Notes: generated by a model from the letters alone, not told the origin. 64,000 nt of DNA from Flexivirga oryzae (GCF_014190805.1 NZ_JACHVQ010000001.1:1488001-1552000), one strand, 5' to 3'. Positions 42,173 through 54,513 are shown, counted from the first letter of the stretch. Numbers and translations are program-made.

Positions 42173-45100
42173 GTGCCAACGCCTCCGTCATCCACCGTGC
42201 CATCAAGTCGGGGCCGCGACCACCTCCGGGTGCGTGGTGCTCGCGAGCACAACCTCCAGGACATCTCGATCGACATCCCGCGCGACGCGCTCGTGGTCTT
42301 CACCGGGCTGTCCGGTTCGGGCAAGTCGTCACTCGCCTTCGACACCATCTTCGCCGAGGGACAGCGCCGGTATGTCGAGTCGCTGTCGGCATACGCCCGG
42401 CAGTTCCTCGGCCAGATGGACAAGCCGGACGTCGACTTCATCGAGGGTCTGTCGCCCGCGGTGTCGATCGACCAGAAGTCGACCAACCGCAACCCGCGCT
42501 CGACCGTCGGCACCATCACCGAGGTCTACGACTACCTGCGCCTGCTCTTCGCCCGCGCCGGGCGGCCGCACTGCCCGGTGTGCGGTGAGCCGGTCGGCCG
42601 GCAGACACCGCAACAGATCGTCGACCAGCTGCTGGCGCTGCCGGACCGCACCCGCTACCAGGTGCTGGCCCCGGTGGTGCGGGCGCGCAAGGGCGAATAC
42701 CTCGAGTTGTTCGCCGAGTTGCAGGCCAAGGGCTACTCGCGGGCGCGGGTCGACGGCGAGGTCGTGACGCTCACCGAGCCGCCGAAGCTCGCCAAGCAGA
42801 AGAAGCACACGATCGAGGTCGTCGTCGACCGGCTGGTGGCCAAGGAGGGTGATGCCTCCGGCAAGCAGCGGATCACCGACTCGGTCGAGACGGCGCTCGG
42901 CCTGGCCGGTGGTGTGATGATCGCCGACCTGGTCGACCTGGACGCCGACGACCCCCGGCGGGAGCGGCGCTTCTCCGAGAAGATGGCCTGCCCCAACGAG
43001 CACCCGCTCGCGATGGACGAGATCGAGCCCCGCTCGTTCTCGTTCAACAGCCCGTTCGGCGCGTGCCCGACCTGCACCGGTATCGGCACCGAGCTGGAGG
43101 TCGACATCGACCTGGTGATCCCCGACCAGGACAAGTCGATCCGGGAGGGCGCGATCCTGCCGTGGGCGCAGGGCGCGCAGTCGACCGACTACTTCCTGCG
43201 GGTCATCGGCGCGCTCGCCGACGAGCAGAAGTTCAGCCTCGACGTGCCGTGGCGAGCGCTGCCGGAGCGTGCCAAGGAGGCGCTGCTGCACGGCCGGAAC
43301 CACAAGGTGCACGTCAAGTACCGCAACCGCTACGGCCGCGAACGCAGCTACTCCACGGGCTTCGAGGGCGTCATACCGTTCATCAAGCGGCGGCACGAGG
43401 AGACCGAGTCCGACTGGAGCCGGGACCGCTACGAGGGCTACATGCGGGAGGTGCCCTGCCCGGTCTGCCGCGGCGCCCGGCTGAAGCCCGAGTCGCTGGC
43501 GGTGACCATCGGCGGACGTTCCATCGCCGAGGTCTGCGCGCTGCCGATCTCCGAGTCGGCCGGCTTCCTGGACAACGTCGACTTCACACCGCGGGAGCGG
43601 CAGATCGCCGAGCGGGTGATCCGCGAGGTCGACGCACGGCTCGGATTCCTGCTGGACGTCGGTCTCGACTACCTGTCGCTCGACCGGCCCGCGGCGACGC
43701 TGTCCGGCGGTGAGGCGCAGCGCATCCGGCTGGCCACCCAGATCGGTTCGGGGCTGGTCGGCGTGCTCTACGTGCTCGACGAGCCGTCCATCGGTCTGCA
43801 CCAGCGCGACAACCACCGGCTGATCGAGACGCTGACCCGGTTGCGCGACCTGGGCAACACGCTGATCGTCGTGGAGCACGACGAGGACACCATCGCCACC
43901 GCCGACTGGGTCGTCGACATCGGGCCGGGCGCGGGCGAGCACGGCGGCAACGTCGTGCACTCGGGTCCGGTCAAGGAGCTGTTGGAGCACCCCGACTCGA
44001 TCACCGGCGCCTACCTGTCCGGTCGTCGCGAGATCCTGACCCCGGCGATCCGCCGGCCGCAGGACGGTCGCCAGATCGTCGTCCGCGGGGCGCGCGAGCA
44101 CAACCTGCAGAACATCGACGCCGCCATACCGCTCGGCAATCTCGTGGCGGTCACCGGTGTTTCCGGCTCCGGCAAGTCGACGCTGGTCAACCACATCCTC
44201 TACAACGTGCTGGCCAACCAGCTCAACGGCGCCCGGCACGTGCCCGGGCGGCACCGCACGGTGGAGGGTCTGGACCAGCTGGACAAGGTCGTCCACGTCG
44301 ACCAGAGCCCGATCGGCCGCACCCCGCGGAGCAACCCCGCGACCTACACCGGGGTCTTCGACAACATCCGCAAGCTGTTCGCCGAGACGACCGAGGCGAA
44401 GGTGCGCGGTTACCAGCCGGGACGCTTCTCGTTCAACGTCAAGGGTGGTCGCTGCGAGGCCTGCAGCGGTGACGGCACCATCAAGATCGAGATGAACTTC
44501 CTGCCGGACGTCTACGTCCCGTGCGAGGTGTGCCACGGCGCCCGCTACAACCGCGAGACGCTCGAGGTGCACTTCAAGGGCAAGACGATCGCGGACGTGC
44601 TCGACATGCCGATCGAGGAGGCGAAGGACTTCTTCGCGGCGGTGCCCGCCATCGCGCGGCACATGAACACCCTGGTCGACGTCGGGCTGGGTTACGTCCG
44701 GCTCGGGCAGCCGGCGCCGACCCTGTCCGGTGGCGAGGCGCAGCGCGTGAAGCTCGCCTCCGAGCTGCAGAAGCGTTCCACCGGCCGCACCATCTACGTG
44801 CTCGACGAGCCCACCACCGGTTTGCACTTCGAGGACATCCGCAAGCTGCTCGGGGTGCTGCAGGGCCTGGTCGACAAGGGCAACACGGTGATCGTGATCG
44901 AGCACAATCTCGACGTGATCAAGTCGGCCGACTGGATCCTCGACATGGGCCCCGAGGGCGGGCACCGGGGCGGCACCATCGTGGCGACCGGCACCCCGGA
45001 GGAGGTGGCCGAGGTCGCGGACAGCTACACCGGTCAGTTCCTCGCGCCGCTGCTCGCCAAGACGACCCGGGCCGCTCGGCCGTCGCAGGCCAAGGCGTCG

Positions 45101-45298
45101 CCGACGAAGAAGGCGACGACGAAGAAGGCGAGCGCGAAGAAGACGGCGACGAAGAAGGCGGCGCGGAAGACGGCCGCCACCAAGGCCGCAGCCACCACGT
45201 CGCCCACCCGCACCCGGACCGCCGCCGCGGCGGCACGCTCGGCCAAGCCCGCTGCCACCGCGAAGGCACCGAACGCGAAGGCGACGCGGGCGAACTGA
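42173..45298 (+). CDS. uvrA: Excinuclease ABC subunit A with a Lys/Ala-rich tail
   Basis: A 1041-residue UvrA, the damage-recognition ATPase of nucleotide excision repair. Walker [15 protein letters not shown] near residue 45 and [11 protein letters not shown] in the second half, two LSGGEAQR signatures and the zinc modules (CPVC...C and CEAC...CEVC) are all visible. About 70 residues at the C-terminus are almost only Lys, Ala, Thr and Ser ([12 protein letters not shown] pattern), like histone H1 or mycobacterial HupB tails; E. coli UvrA ends near residue 940. The frame is open a little upstream to TTG 42143, but GTG 42173 fits best. Confidence 0.97.
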   Translation: MPTPPSSTVPSSRGRDHLRVRGAREHNLQDISIDIPRDALVVFTGLSGSGKSSLAFDTIFAEGQRRYVESLSAYARQFLGQMDKPDVDFIEGLSPAVSIDQKSTNRNPRSTVGTITEVYDYLRLLFARAGRPHCPVCGEPVGRQTPQQIVDQLLALPDRTRYQVLAPVVRARKGEYLELFAELQAKGYSRARVDGEVVTLTEPPKLAKQKKHTIEVVVDRLVAKEGDASGKQRITDSVETALGLAGGVMIADLVDLDADDPRRERRFSEKMACPNEHPLAMDEIEPRSFSFNSPFGACPTCTGIGTELEVDIDLVIPDQDKSIREGAILPWAQGAQSTDYFLRVIGALADEQKFSLDVPWRALPERAKEALLHGRNHKVHVKYRNRYGRERSYSTGFEGVIPFIKRRHEETESDWSRDRYEGYMREVPCPVCRGARLKPESLAVTIGGRSIAEVCALPISESAGFLDNVDFTPRERQIAERVIREVDARLGFLLDVGLDYLSLDRPAATLSGGEAQRIRLATQIGSGLVGVLYVLDEPSIGLHQRDNHRLIETLTRLRDLGNTLIVVEHDEDTIATADWVVDIGPGAGEHGGNVVHSGPVKELLEHPDSITGAYLSGRREILTPAIRRPQDGRQIVVRGAREHNLQNIDAAIPLGNLVAVTGVSGSGKSTLVNHILYNVLANQLNGARHVPGRHRTVEGLDQLDKVVHVDQSPIGRTPRSNPATYTGVFDNIRKLFAETTEAKVRGYQPGRFSFNVKGGRCEACSGDGTIKIEMNFLPDVYVPCEVCHGARYNRETLEVHFKGKTIADVLDMPIEEAKDFFAAVPAIARHMNTLVDVGLGYVRLGQPAPTLSGGEAQRVKLASELQKRSTGRTIYVLDEPTTGLHFEDIRKLLGVLQGLVDKGNTVIVIEHNLDVIKSADWILDMGPEGGHRGGTIVATGTPEEVAEVADSYTGQFLAPLLAKTTRAARPSQAKASPTKKATTKKASAKKTATKKAARKTAATKAAATTSPTRTRTAAAAARSAKPAATAKAPNAKATRAN

Positions 45299-45393
45299 CC
45301 CGGTGCACCGCTGTCCCGGGTGCGGCGCCGGTGCACAGCGGATGCACAGGCCTTCGCAACCTGTTGACCATTCAAGTACCGCATCATGGTCCC

Positions 45394-45873
45394 ATGACGA
45401 CCCGAGACGACCGTCCTGCCGACGCACCCGGTGAAGGGACCCCGCGGCGTGCGGTGCTGTGCTCCGCCGGCCTCATCGGCGGACTCACGGTGGTGGCCGC
45501 GCTGGCCGGGTGTGGTGGGTCGAGCGCTGCCGATGCGGCCGGCAGCACCGGCGCCTCGGTGACGCACGGCGGCTCGGCAGGCGGTGCCGCCGAGAGCGTC
45601 GCGACGTCGAAGGTCCCGGTCGGCAGCGGCATCATCGACGACAACCTGCAGACGGTCATCACCCAGCCCACCAGCGGCGAGTTCAAGGCGTTCAACTACC
45701 TGTGCACGCACCAGCAGTGCCCGGTCTCGCAGATCCAGGGCGAGAAGATCATGTGCGCCTGCCACGGCAGCGAGTTCAGCATCAAGGACGGCTCCGTGCT
45801 GCAAGGACCCGCGACCAAGCCGCTGGAAGCCAAGACCGCGACGGTCAAGGGATCCCGGGTCGTCATCTCCTGA
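45394..45873 (+). CDS. Rieske-type [2Fe-2S] lipoprotein
   Basis: A 159-residue protein with a Tat-like RR start (TPRRAVLCSAGLIGG) and a lipobox-like LAGC, so it is probably exported folded and lipid-anchored. The Rieske ligands are CTH (in YLCTHQQCPV) and CACH (in IMCACHGSEFS), and the extra Cys residues would make the stabilising disulfide. Single-domain exported Rieske proteins are common in actinobacteria; the electron partner is unknown. It lies between uvrA and array C, with no operon partner. Confidence 0.88.
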   Translation: MTTRDDRPADAPGEGTPRRAVLCSAGLIGGLTVVAALAGCGGSSAADAAGSTGASVTHGGSAGGAAESVATSKVPVGSGIIDDNLQTVITQPTSGEFKAFNYLCTHQQCPVSQIQGEKIMCACHGSEFSIKDGSVLQGPATKPLEAKTATVKGSRVVIS

Positions 45874-45879
45874 GCAGGC

Positions 45880-46123
45880 GTCCCGTAGTGCCGACGGTCG
45901 GTGGGTGGGGACGGGTTTTCGGTGCGAAGGTGTCCCGTGGTGCCGACGGTCGGTGGGTGGGGACGGGTTTTCGGCCCGAAGGTGTCCCGTGGTGCCGACG
46001 GTCGGTGGGTGGGGACGGGTTTTCGGTGCGAAGGCGTCCCGTAGTGCCGACGGTCGGTGGTTGGGGACGGGTTTCCGGCCCGGGGATGTCCCGTAGTGCC
46101 GACGGTCGGGGTGCGGGGACGGC
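45880..46123. repeat. Tandem repeat array C, five 52-bp units
   Basis: Units start at 45880, 45932, 45984, 46036 and 46088, exactly 52 bp apart. The core is that of arrays A and B with the fourth-block change GTCCCGT(A/G)GTGCC. Linkers are 17 bp, of the form GTTTTCGGnnCGAAGGT, and contain a TTCG/CGAA palindrome of their own. The array begins six bases after the Rieske stop and ends 35 bases before uvrC. Confidence 0.93.
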
Positions 46124-46146
46124 GTCGGGGTGTCCGGGTGAGTCCA

Positions 46147-46152
46147 TAGAGT
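46147..46152 (+). promoter_or_regulatory. -10-like box of uvrC
   Basis: TAGAGT lies six bases before GTG 46159, giving a likely leaderless uvrC transcript whose promoter -35 region would reach into the end of repeat array C. Confidence 0.45.
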
Positions 46153-46158
46153 GGAGTT

Positions 46159-48177
46159 GTGGCCGATCCTTCGTCATACCGCCCGAAGCCGGGGGAGATC
46201 CCGGTCGACCCCGGTGTCTACAAGTTCCGCGACAAGGACCGCCGGGTCATCTACGTCGGCAAGGCCAAATCGCTGCGCAGCCGGCTGTCGTCGTACTTCC
46301 AGGACATCGCGGCACTGCACCCGCGCACCCGCACCATGGTCACCACCGGAGCCAGCGTCGAATGGACCGTGGTGCGCAACGAGGTGGAGGCGCTGCAGCT
46401 CGAATACTCCTGGATCAAGGAGTTCGACCCGCGGTTCAACGTCAAGTACCGCGACGACAAGTCCTACCCCTACCTCGCGGTCACCATGGGCGAGGAGTTC
46501 CCCCGGGCGCAGGTGATGCGCGGGACCAAGCGCAAGGGCACCCGCTACTTCGGGCCCTACGCGCACGCGTGGGCGATCCGCGAGACGCTCGACCAGCTGC
46601 TGCGGGTCTTCCCGCTGCGCACCTGCAGCAGCGGCGTCTTCCGGCGCGCCGGGCAGGTCGGCCGGCCGTGCCTGCTGGGTTACATCGACAAGTGCTCGGC
46701 GCCCTGTGTCGGTCGGGTCACCCCGGAGGAGCACCGGGCGATCGCGGAGGAGTTCTGCGACTTCATGGCCGGCAACACCGGCCGGTTCGTCAAGCGGCTG
46801 GAGCGCGAAATGCGTGCTGCCAGCGACGAACTCGACTTCGAGACGGCCGCACGGCGACGGGACGACCTGCAGGCGCTGGAGAAGGCCCTGGAGCGGTCCG
46901 CGGTCGTGCTGCCGGACGCGACCGACGCCGACGTCTTCGGGATCGCCGACGACGAGCTGGAGGCCGCGGTGCAGGTCTTCCACGTGCGCGGTGGACGCAT
47001 CCGTGGCCAGCGGGGCTGGGTGGTCGACAAGCAGAGTGAGGGTGATCTCGGGCTCGCCGAGGTGGTCGAGCGCTTGCTCGGGCAGGTGTATGGCGGGGAG
47101 TCTCCCGAAGGTGTGCCGCGTGAGGTGCTGGTGCCGGCGTTGCCGCCGGAGCCGGAGGCGATGGCAGATCTGCTGTCCGAGGTCCGCGGCGCGAACGTCG
47201 ACCTGCGCGTGCCGCAGCGTGGTGACAAACACACGCTGATGGAAACGGTCAACCGCAACGCCACGCAGGCCCTCGCCCGGCACAAGGTGGCCCGCGCCGG
47301 TGACCTCACCGCGCGCAGCCAGGCGTTGCAGGACCTGCAGGACGCGCTCGAACTGCAGCAGGCGCCACTGCGCATCGAGTGCTTCGACGTCAGCCACGTG
47401 CAGGGCACCAACGTCGTCGCCTCGATGGTCGTCTTCGAGGACGGGCTGCCCCGCAAGGGCGAATACCGGCGGTTCATCGTGCGCGGCACCCCGCAGCCCG
47501 ACGGGTCCGTCCGGGTCGACGACACCGCCGCCATGGACGAGATCCTCACCCGCCGGTTCCGGCACTACCTCGAGGACCGTGACAACGCCGGGGACATCGA
47601 GCTGGACGACACCGACGAGCCGTCACCGGGCAGTGGCCCGATCGACGAAACCACCGGCAAACCCAAGCGATTCGCCTACCCGCCGCAACTGGTGGTCGTC
47701 GACGGCGGCAAGCCGCAGGTGGACGCCGCGTCGCGCGCCCTGGAGGGCCTGGGCATCGACGACGTCGCCGTGGTCGGTCTGGCCAAACGACTCGAAGAGG
47801 TCTGGCTGCCCGGCGACGACTTCCCGGTGATCCTGCCGCGCACCAGTGACGGCCTCTACCTGTTGCAGCGGGTGCGCGACGAGGCGCACCGCTTCGCGAT
47901 CACCTTCCACCGGCAGCGCCGATCCAAGGCGATGACGCGGTCGGCGCTGGACGACATACCCGGGCTGGGCGCAGTCCGTCGCAAGGCGCTGCTGAAGCAG
48001 TTCGGTTCGGTCAAGAGGCTCCGGGCGGCAACAGCGGACGAGATTGCCGCGGTGAAGGGCATCGGGCCCGCTCTCGCCGCTACGGTGCACTCACACCTGA
48101 AAGAAGATGGCGACGCGACACCTGCGGTCAACCTGACCACCGGTGAAGTGCTGGACGACAAGGAGACGATCCGATGA
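46159..48177 (+). CDS. uvrC: Excinuclease ABC subunit C
   Basis: A 672-residue UvrC, the dual-incision nuclease of nucleotide excision repair. The GIY-YIG domain begins [20 protein letters not shown] (about 18-37), a UVR motif follows at about 222-240 ([13 protein letters not shown]), the RNase-H-like nuclease half has FDVSHVQG and VVVDGGKPQ, and tandem helix-hairpin-helix motifs ([24 protein letters not shown]-like VKGIGPALA) end the protein. GTG 46159 is used. Its stop overlaps rapZ (ATGA). Confidence 0.97.
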   Translation: MADPSSYRPKPGEIPVDPGVYKFRDKDRRVIYVGKAKSLRSRLSSYFQDIAALHPRTRTMVTTGASVEWTVVRNEVEALQLEYSWIKEFDPRFNVKYRDDKSYPYLAVTMGEEFPRAQVMRGTKRKGTRYFGPYAHAWAIRETLDQLLRVFPLRTCSSGVFRRAGQVGRPCLLGYIDKCSAPCVGRVTPEEHRAIAEEFCDFMAGNTGRFVKRLEREMRAASDELDFETAARRRDDLQALEKALERSAVVLPDATDADVFGIADDELEAAVQVFHVRGGRIRGQRGWVVDKQSEGDLGLAEVVERLLGQVYGGESPEGVPREVLVPALPPEPEAMADLLSEVRGANVDLRVPQRGDKHTLMETVNRNATQALARHKVARAGDLTARSQALQDLQDALELQQAPLRIECFDVSHVQGTNVVASMVVFEDGLPRKGEYRRFIVRGTPQPDGSVRVDDTAAMDEILTRRFRHYLEDRDNAGDIELDDTDEPSPGSGPIDETTGKPKRFAYPPQLVVVDGGKPQVDAASRALEGLGIDDVAVVGLAKRLEEVWLPGDDFPVILPRTSDGLYLLQRVRDEAHRFAITFHRQRRSKAMTRSALDDIPGLGAVRRKALLKQFGSVKRLRAATADEIAAVKGIGPALAATVHSHLKEDGDATPAVNLTTGEVLDDKETIR

Positions 48178-49073
48178 CCACCTCGGAGGAGCCCCCGGCG
48201 GGGTCGCCGGAGCTGATCGTCGTCACGGGTATGAGCGGCGCGGGACGCACCACCGCCGCCAACGTGCTCGAGGACCGCGGGTGGTACGTCATCGACAACC
48301 TCCCGCCGCAACTGCTGGTCTCCATGGCGGACCTGCTCGCCAAGCAGAGCGTCGACAACCGTGACGACCTGCCGCGTCTGGCGGCCGTCGTCGACGTCCG
48401 GTCACGGGAGTTCTTCACCGACTTCCGGGAGGGCCTGGACCACCTGCGTGACGAGGGGTGGCGGCCGACGGTCATCTTCATGGACGCGACCGACGAGGCC
48501 TTGGTGCGCCGCTTCGAGTCGGTCCGCCGCCCGCACCCGCTGCAGGGCGAGGGCCGGCTGCTGGACGGCATCCAGGCAGAACGCGAAACCCTGCGTGACC
48601 TGCGCTCCACGGCCGACATCCTGATCGACACCAGCGGTCTCAACGTCCACCAGCTCAGCAGCAAGGTGCGCGAGTTCGTCGGCGGCGACGAGGGCCCGGC
48701 ACTGCGCGTCGCGGTCATGTCGTTCGGGTTCAAGTACGGCATCCCGCTGGACGCCGACCTGGTCTTCGACATGCGCTTCCTGCCCAACCCGTTCTGGAAC
48801 CCGCAGCTGCGGCCGCACACCGGCCAGGAGGCGATCGTCGCCGACTACGTGCTCGCCCAGCCCGGTGCCAAGGAGTTCCTCGACCGCACCCTGAGCCTGC
48901 TGGAGCCGATGACCGCCGGTTACCTGCGCGAGGGCCGCAGTTACGTGACGCTCGCCGTCGGGTGCACCGGTGGCAAGCACCGGTCCGTCGCGATGGCCGA
49001 GGCGCTCGCCGACAAGCTGAACTCCAGCCAGGTGAAGTCGATCGTCGTCCACCGCGACCTGGGGCGCGAATGA
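48174..49073 (+). CDS. rapZ: RapZ/YvcJ nucleotide-binding protein
   Basis: A 299-residue P-loop protein of the RapZ/YvcJ family. Walker A is GMSGAGRTT (about 19-27), with Arg where Lys is usual, a known variation in the family. The C-terminal half has [20 protein letters not shown] and the signature [10 protein letters not shown]. In E. coli RapZ controls small-RNA decay and hexosamine synthesis; in actinobacteria it is a fixed member of the uvrC-rapZ-yvcK-whiA block. Coupled to uvrC. Confidence 0.96.
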   Translation: MTTSEEPPAGSPELIVVTGMSGAGRTTAANVLEDRGWYVIDNLPPQLLVSMADLLAKQSVDNRDDLPRLAAVVDVRSREFFTDFREGLDHLRDEGWRPTVIFMDATDEALVRRFESVRRPHPLQGEGRLLDGIQAERETLRDLRSTADILIDTSGLNVHQLSSKVREFVGGDEGPALRVAVMSFGFKYGIPLDADLVFDMRFLPNPFWNPQLRPHTGQEAIVADYVLAQPGAKEFLDRTLSLLEPMTAGYLREGRSYVTLAVGCTGGKHRSVAMAEALADKLNSSQVKSIVVHRDLGRE

Positions 49074-49116
49074 AGACCGCGGTCCGTCGCGCCCGCTCAT
49101 CGCAGCGGAGTCGTCG

Positions 49117-50061
49117 ATGACCCGGCGTCCGGCGATCGCCGCGCTCGGTGGCGGTCATGGTCTCTTCGCCTCGCTGCAGGCCCTGCAGCTGGTCACCGAC
49201 AAGATCACCGCGATCGTCACGGTCGCCGACGACGGCGGCTCGAGCGGGCGGTTGCGGGAGGAGTTCGACATCCTGCCGCCCGGCGACCTGCGGATGGCGC
49301 TGGCGGCGCTGTGCGACAACTCCGAATGGGGCCTGCAGTGGGCCGACGCCCTGCAACACCGCTTCGCCGGTGACGGACCGCTCGGCGGCCACGCGCTGGG
49401 CAACCTGATCATCGCCTCGCTCTGGGACCTGCTGGGTGATCCGATCACCGGGCTCGACCTGGTCGGCCGGCTGCTCGGCGCGCGTGGGCGCGTGCTGCCG
49501 ATGGCCGCCGAGCCGCTGCGCATCGAGGCCAGCGTGGTGGGCGCGGACCCGGACGACCCGGAAGCGGTCACCGAGATCATCGGTCAGGTCGAGGTCGCCA
49601 CGACGCCGGGCCGGGTGCTCGGGGTGCGGCTGCACCCCGACCCGCCGCTGGCCTGCCAGGAGGCGATCGACGCGGTGTATGACGCCGACTGGGTGATCCT
49701 CGGCCCCGGTTCGTGGTTCACGTCGGTGATGCCGCACCTGCTGGTGCCCGACCTGCGGGAGGCGCTGGTGCACACCACCGCCAAACGGATGCTGACCCTC
49801 AACATGGTGATGAACACCGGTGAAACGAGCGGCTTCAGCGCCTCCGACCACCTCGAGGTGCTGGCCGCACACGCGCCCGAACTCCATCTCGACGTGGTGC
49901 TGGCCGACCCGAGCGTGGTCGCGGATCAGGGCGAACAACTGCGCAGCACGGCCGAATCGCTAGGCGCGGAAGTGGTTTTCGCCAACGTCGCCGACTCCGA
50001 TCGACCGGGCGCACACGACACACTCCGGCTCGCAGCGGCCTATCGTGATGTGGTCGAGTGA
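49117..50061 (+). CDS. yvcK: YvcK/CofD-like family protein (gluconeogenesis factor)
   Basis: A 314-residue protein of the CofD-like/YvcK family, starting AALGGGHGLFASLQAL, with VADDGGSSGRLREEF and ILGPGSWFTSVMPHLL. Bacillus YvcK binds UDP-sugars and is needed for growth on gluconeogenic carbon sources and for correct cell-wall synthesis. It lies between rapZ and whiA in the conserved order. ATG 49117 is preceded by a weak GGAG. Confidence 0.95.
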   Translation: MTRRPAIAALGGGHGLFASLQALQLVTDKITAIVTVADDGGSSGRLREEFDILPPGDLRMALAALCDNSEWGLQWADALQHRFAGDGPLGGHALGNLIIASLWDLLGDPITGLDLVGRLLGARGRVLPMAAEPLRIEASVVGADPDDPEAVTEIIGQVEVATTPGRVLGVRLHPDPPLACQEAIDAVYDADWVILGPGSWFTSVMPHLLVPDLREALVHTTAKRMLTLNMVMNTGETSGFSASDHLEVLAAHAPELHLDVVLADPSVVADQGEQLRSTAESLGAEVVFANVADSDRPGAHDTLRLAAAYRDVVE

Positions 50062-50095
50062 ACCTGCCGCACCTTACGGAGACGTAGCATGATCA

Positions 50096-50165
50096 CCCCA
50101 CGAAGTTTCTCCGAGCCTGCCTTGCTCCGGTAGCCTCGACAAGCTCAGGACATCGCTTCGCGGGG
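50096..50165. repeat. 70-bp element with inverted ends, copy 1
   Basis: The element starts CCCCACGAAG and ends CTTCGCGGGG; the ends are inverted copies with one mismatch. A 71-bp relative lies at 54425-54495. The interior includes CTCGACAAGCTCAGGAC, which resembles small palindromic repeats seen in many GC-rich genomes. It lies between yvcK and whiA and contains no gene. Confidence 0.75.
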
Positions 50166-50215
50166 AACTCAGGGATGTGGACGCCGCCGCCAACTGCACG
50201 AGGAATTGAAACCAG

Positions 50216-51196
50216 ATGTCGATGACCGCAGCCGTCAAGGACGAACTGAGCAGGTATGTCGTCACGAAGACGTGCTGCCGCAAGGCGGAGATCTCCGCGA
50301 TGCTCCGGTTCGCGGGCGGCCTGCACATCATCGGTGGCCGGATCGTCATCGAGGCCGAGCTCGACACCGCCTCGGCGGCCCGCCGGTTGCGGCAGTCGAT
50401 CGCCGACCTCTACGGCCAGACCCCGCAGGTGCTGGTGATGAGCGGCGGCGGCCTGCGCCGCGGCAGCCGGTACATCGTGCGGGTGGCGCAGGACGGCGAG
50501 GCGCTGGCGCGGCAGACCGGCCTGATCGACCACCGCGGGCGTCCCGTGCGCGGGCTGCCGCCGCGCGTGGTCAACGGTGCGGTGTGCGACTCCGAGGCGG
50601 CGTGGCGGGGCGCGTTCCTCGCCCACGGCTCGCTCACCGAGCCCGGTCGCTCGTCCTCGATGGAGATCACCTGCCCGGGCCAGGAGGCAGCGCTCGCGCT
50701 CGTCGGGGCGGCCCGCCGGCTCGGCGTGCAGTCCAAGGCGCGTGACGTGCGCGGGGTCGACCGCGTCGTCATCCGGGACGGCGACGCCATCGGCGTCATG
50801 CTCACCCGGCTCGGCGCGACCGATGCGTTCATGGCGTGGGAGGAACGCCGGATGCGCCGGGAGGTGCGGGCGACCGCCAACCGGCTGGCCAACTTCGACG
50901 ACGCCAACCTGCGCCGCTCGGTCGAGGCGGCCGTGCAGGCCGGCACCCGCGTCGAGCGGGCCCTGGAGATCCTCGGCGAGGAGGTGCCCGACCACCTGGC
51001 AGAGGCCGGCCGACTCCGGTTGACGCACAAGGAGTCCAGCCTCGAGGAGCTCGGGCAGAAGGCGGAGCCGCCGCTCACCAAGGACGCGGTCGCCGGCCGG
51101 ATCCGCCGGCTGCTGGCGATGGCCGACAAGCGGGCGGCCGACCTCGGCATACCCAACACCGAGGCGGCCCTGTCGGGGGACCTGCTCGACGGCTGA
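50216..51196 (+). CDS. whiA: WhiA sporulation/cell-division transcription regulator
   Basis: A 326-residue WhiA. The first two thirds resemble LAGLIDADG homing-endonuclease domains ([32 protein letters not shown]), followed by the C-terminal helix-turn-helix ([26 protein letters not shown]). It is required for sporulation in Streptomyces and affects cell division in Bacillus; this organism may use it for division control. ATG 50216 follows AGGA by 11 bases; ATG 50222 is an alternative. Confidence 0.96.
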   Translation: MSMTAAVKDELSRYVVTKTCCRKAEISAMLRFAGGLHIIGGRIVIEAELDTASAARRLRQSIADLYGQTPQVLVMSGGGLRRGSRYIVRVAQDGEALARQTGLIDHRGRPVRGLPPRVVNGAVCDSEAAWRGAFLAHGSLTEPGRSSSMEITCPGQEAALALVGAARRLGVQSKARDVRGVDRVVIRDGDAIGVMLTRLGATDAFMAWEERRMRREVRATANRLANFDDANLRRSVEAAVQAGTRVERALEILGEEVPDHLAEAGRLRLTHKESSLEELGQKAEPPLTKDAVAGRIRRLLAMADKRAADLGIPNTEAALSGDLLDG

Positions 51197-51353
51197 CCCG
51201 GTATGACGTGACGAGGGCCACGTCCGACCGGCGGACGATCGGCGGAGGTGGTTCGGGTTACCGGCCGGTCATCCCATAGGGTCGTGCTTGTGTGGCGTGG
51301 GCTCATGGCACGCGTCGCGCAAACCCTCTTGACCCCATACCCCTGACAGATGA

Positions 51354-52367
<1,014 letters not shown>

Positions 52368-52402
52368 CGCGCGACCGTTCTGGGCGAGGAGCTGGAGAAC
52401 CG

Positions 52403-53605
52403 ATGCGAACGATCGACGACCTGGGCAATCTCACCGGCAAGACGGTGCTGGTCCGCAGCGACCTGAACGTCCCGCTGAACGACGCGGGGGAGATCACCGA
52501 CGACGGGCGGGTGCGGGCCTCCGTGCCGACCATCAAACGGCTGGCCGATGCGGGTGCCCGGGTCGTCGTGTGCGCCCACCTGGGCCGTCCGAAGGGCACG
52601 CCGGAGCAGAAGTACTCGTTGCGGCCGGTCGCGGACCGGCTGTCCGAGCTGCTCGACGACCCGGTGCTGTTCGCCACGGACACGGTGGGTGAGTCGGCGA
52701 ACGAAACCGTCGACAAGCTGCACAAGGGCCAGGTCGCCCTGCTGGAGAACCTGCGGTTCAACCCGGGGGAGACCAGCAAGGACGACGCCGAGCGCGGCGC
52801 GTTCGCCGACCAGCTCAGTCACCTGGCCGACGCCTACGTCTCCGACGGGTTCGGCGTGGTGCACCGCAAGCAGGCCAGCGTCTACGACATCGCGCAGCGG
52901 CTGCCGCACGCGTCGGGCACCCTGGTCGAGACCGAGGTCGGTGTGCTCCGGCAGCTGACCGAGGCACCGCAGCGCCCGTATGCCGTGGTGCTCGGCGGGG
53001 CCAAGGTCAGCGACAAGCTGGGCGTCATCGAGAACCTGCTCAGCAAGGCCGATCTGCTGCTGATCGGCGGCGGCATGGTCTTCACGTTCCTGGCCGCCCA
53101 GGGCCACGAGGTCGGCAAGAGCCTGCTGGAGCAGGACCAGATCGAACGGGTCAAGGGTTACCTGTCGGACGCCGAGCAGCGCGGGGTGAAGATCGTGCTG
53201 CCGTCCGACATCGTGGCCGCGACCGAGTTCTCCGCGGATGCCGATCACGAGGTCGTGGCCGCGGACGCCATACCCGCCGACCGGATGGGGCTGGACATCG
53301 GACCGGGGTCCGCCCGGCAGTTCGCCGAGGTCATCCGTGGGGCCAGGACGGTCTTCTGGAACGGCCCGATGGGTGCCTTCGAGATGCAGCCGTACGCCGA
53401 CGGCACCAAGGTGGTCGCGCAGGCCCTGTCGGATGCGACCAAGGACGGCACGCTGACCGTTGTCGGCGGTGGTGACTCCGCCGCCGCGGTGCGGCAGCTC
53501 GGCTTCGCCGACGACGCCTTCGGCCACATCTCCACCGGTGGTGGTGCGAGCCTCGAACTGCTCGAGGGCAAGACCCTGCCCGGCCTGAGCGTGCTGGAGG
53601 GCTGA
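52403..53605 (+). CDS. pgk: Phosphoglycerate kinase
   Basis: A 400-residue kinase that makes ATP from 1,3-bisphosphoglycerate. Substrate-loop [28 protein letters not shown] and ENLRFNPGE, then ATP-site [26 protein letters not shown] and GGGDSAAAV are seen in the usual order. The longer open frame upstream is out of register with homology; ATG 52403, preceded by GAGGAGCTGGAGA, is used. It lies 35 bases after gap and three bases before tpiA. Confidence 0.98.
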   Translation: MRTIDDLGNLTGKTVLVRSDLNVPLNDAGEITDDGRVRASVPTIKRLADAGARVVVCAHLGRPKGTPEQKYSLRPVADRLSELLDDPVLFATDTVGESANETVDKLHKGQVALLENLRFNPGETSKDDAERGAFADQLSHLADAYVSDGFGVVHRKQASVYDIAQRLPHASGTLVETEVGVLRQLTEAPQRPYAVVLGGAKVSDKLGVIENLLSKADLLLIGGGMVFTFLAAQGHEVGKSLLEQDQIERVKGYLSDAEQRGVKIVLPSDIVAATEFSADADHEVVAADAIPADRMGLDIGPGSARQFAEVIRGARTVFWNGPMGAFEMQPYADGTKVVAQALSDATKDGTLTVVGGGDSAAAVRQLGFADDAFGHISTGGGASLELLEGKTLPGLSVLEG

Positions 53606-53608
53606 GCG

Positions 53609-54424
53609 GTGGCGGACAACAAGGACCAGCAGGCCGGACGCGTCCCGCTCATCGCGGGCAACTGGAAGATGAACCTCGACCACCAGCAGGCGACCGTGCT
53701 GGTGCAGAAGCTCGACTGGACGCTGAAGGACAAGCGACACGACCACGCCGAGACCGAGATCGCCGTCATCCCGCCATACACCGATCTGCGCTCGGTGCAG
53801 ACGCTGATCGACGGTGACAAGCTGAAGCTGAAGCTGGGTGCGCAGGACCTGTCGCAGCACGACTCCGGCGCCTATACCGGGGACATCTCCGGCGAGTTCC
53901 TGGCCAAGCTGGGCTGCGACTACGTCGTCGTCGGGCACAGTGAGCGCCGCACCATCCACGGCGAAACGGACGAGATCGTCGGCGCCAAGGTGCAGGCGGC
54001 GTTCCGGCACGACCTGACGCCGATCCTGTGCGTCGGTGAGTCCTTGGAGGTCCGCAAGGAGGGGCGCCAGGTCGAGCACATCGTCGGTCAGTTGACGGCC
54101 GACCTGGCCGGCGTTCCGGCGAAGGATGTCGCGACCATGGTCGTCGCCTACGAGCCGATCTGGGCGATCGGCACCGGGGAGGTCGCGACGCCCGATGACG
54201 CCCAGGAGGCGTGCGCGGCGCTGCGCGACACGGTGGCCGAGCTCTACTCCGGTGACGTCGCCGACCAGGTCCGCTTCCTCTACGGCGGCTCGGTCAAGTC
54301 GGGCAACGTCGCCTCGATCATGGCCAGGGACGACGTCGACGGCGCGCTCGTCGGCGGCGCCTCCCTGGACGCGGCCGAGTTCGCCTCGATCTGCCGGTTC
54401 AAGGCGCACCAGGGAGTGCTCTGA
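53609..54424 (+). CDS. tpiA: Triosephosphate isomerase
   Basis: A 271-residue TIM-barrel isomerase with GNWKMN (catalytic Lys), VVVGHSERR (catalytic His), [11 protein letters not shown] (catalytic Glu and the mobile loop) and YGGSVK near the C-terminus. GTG 53609 is separated from pgk by three bases, so it is translated in the same operon. The repeat element at 54425-54495 follows at once after the stop. Confidence 0.98.
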   Translation: MADNKDQQAGRVPLIAGNWKMNLDHQQATVLVQKLDWTLKDKRHDHAETEIAVIPPYTDLRSVQTLIDGDKLKLKLGAQDLSQHDSGAYTGDISGEFLAKLGCDYVVVGHSERRTIHGETDEIVGAKVQAAFRHDLTPILCVGESLEVRKEGRQVEHIVGQLTADLAGVPAKDVATMVVAYEPIWAIGTGEVATPDDAQEACAALRDTVAELYSGDVADQVRFLYGGSVKSGNVASIMARDDVDGALVGGASLDAAEFASICRFKAHQGVL

Positions 54425-54495
54425 CCCCACGAAGTCTCTCCTCCGCTGCGCTCCCCGAATACCCTTCGGCGGGGTCGGGACTGCGCTTCGCGGGG
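54425..54495. repeat. 71-bp element with inverted ends, copy 2
   Basis: It starts CCCCACGAAG and ends CTTCGCGGGG like copy 1 at 50096, and both share TCTC after the left end. The interior differs and carries its own CCCCGAA/TTCGGCGGGG palindrome. It starts directly after the tpiA stop and could act as a terminator for the glycolytic operon. Confidence 0.75.
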
Positions 54496-54513
54496 GTCCT
54501 GTCCAGATTTACG

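Noticed and set aside
42329..45427. Very long antisense open frame opposite uvrA (and similar ones opposite ugpB/C, pgk/tpiA and uvrB)
   Set aside because: These follow from GC-rich codon bias; their translations are low-complexity and the sense strand carries well-recognised proteins.
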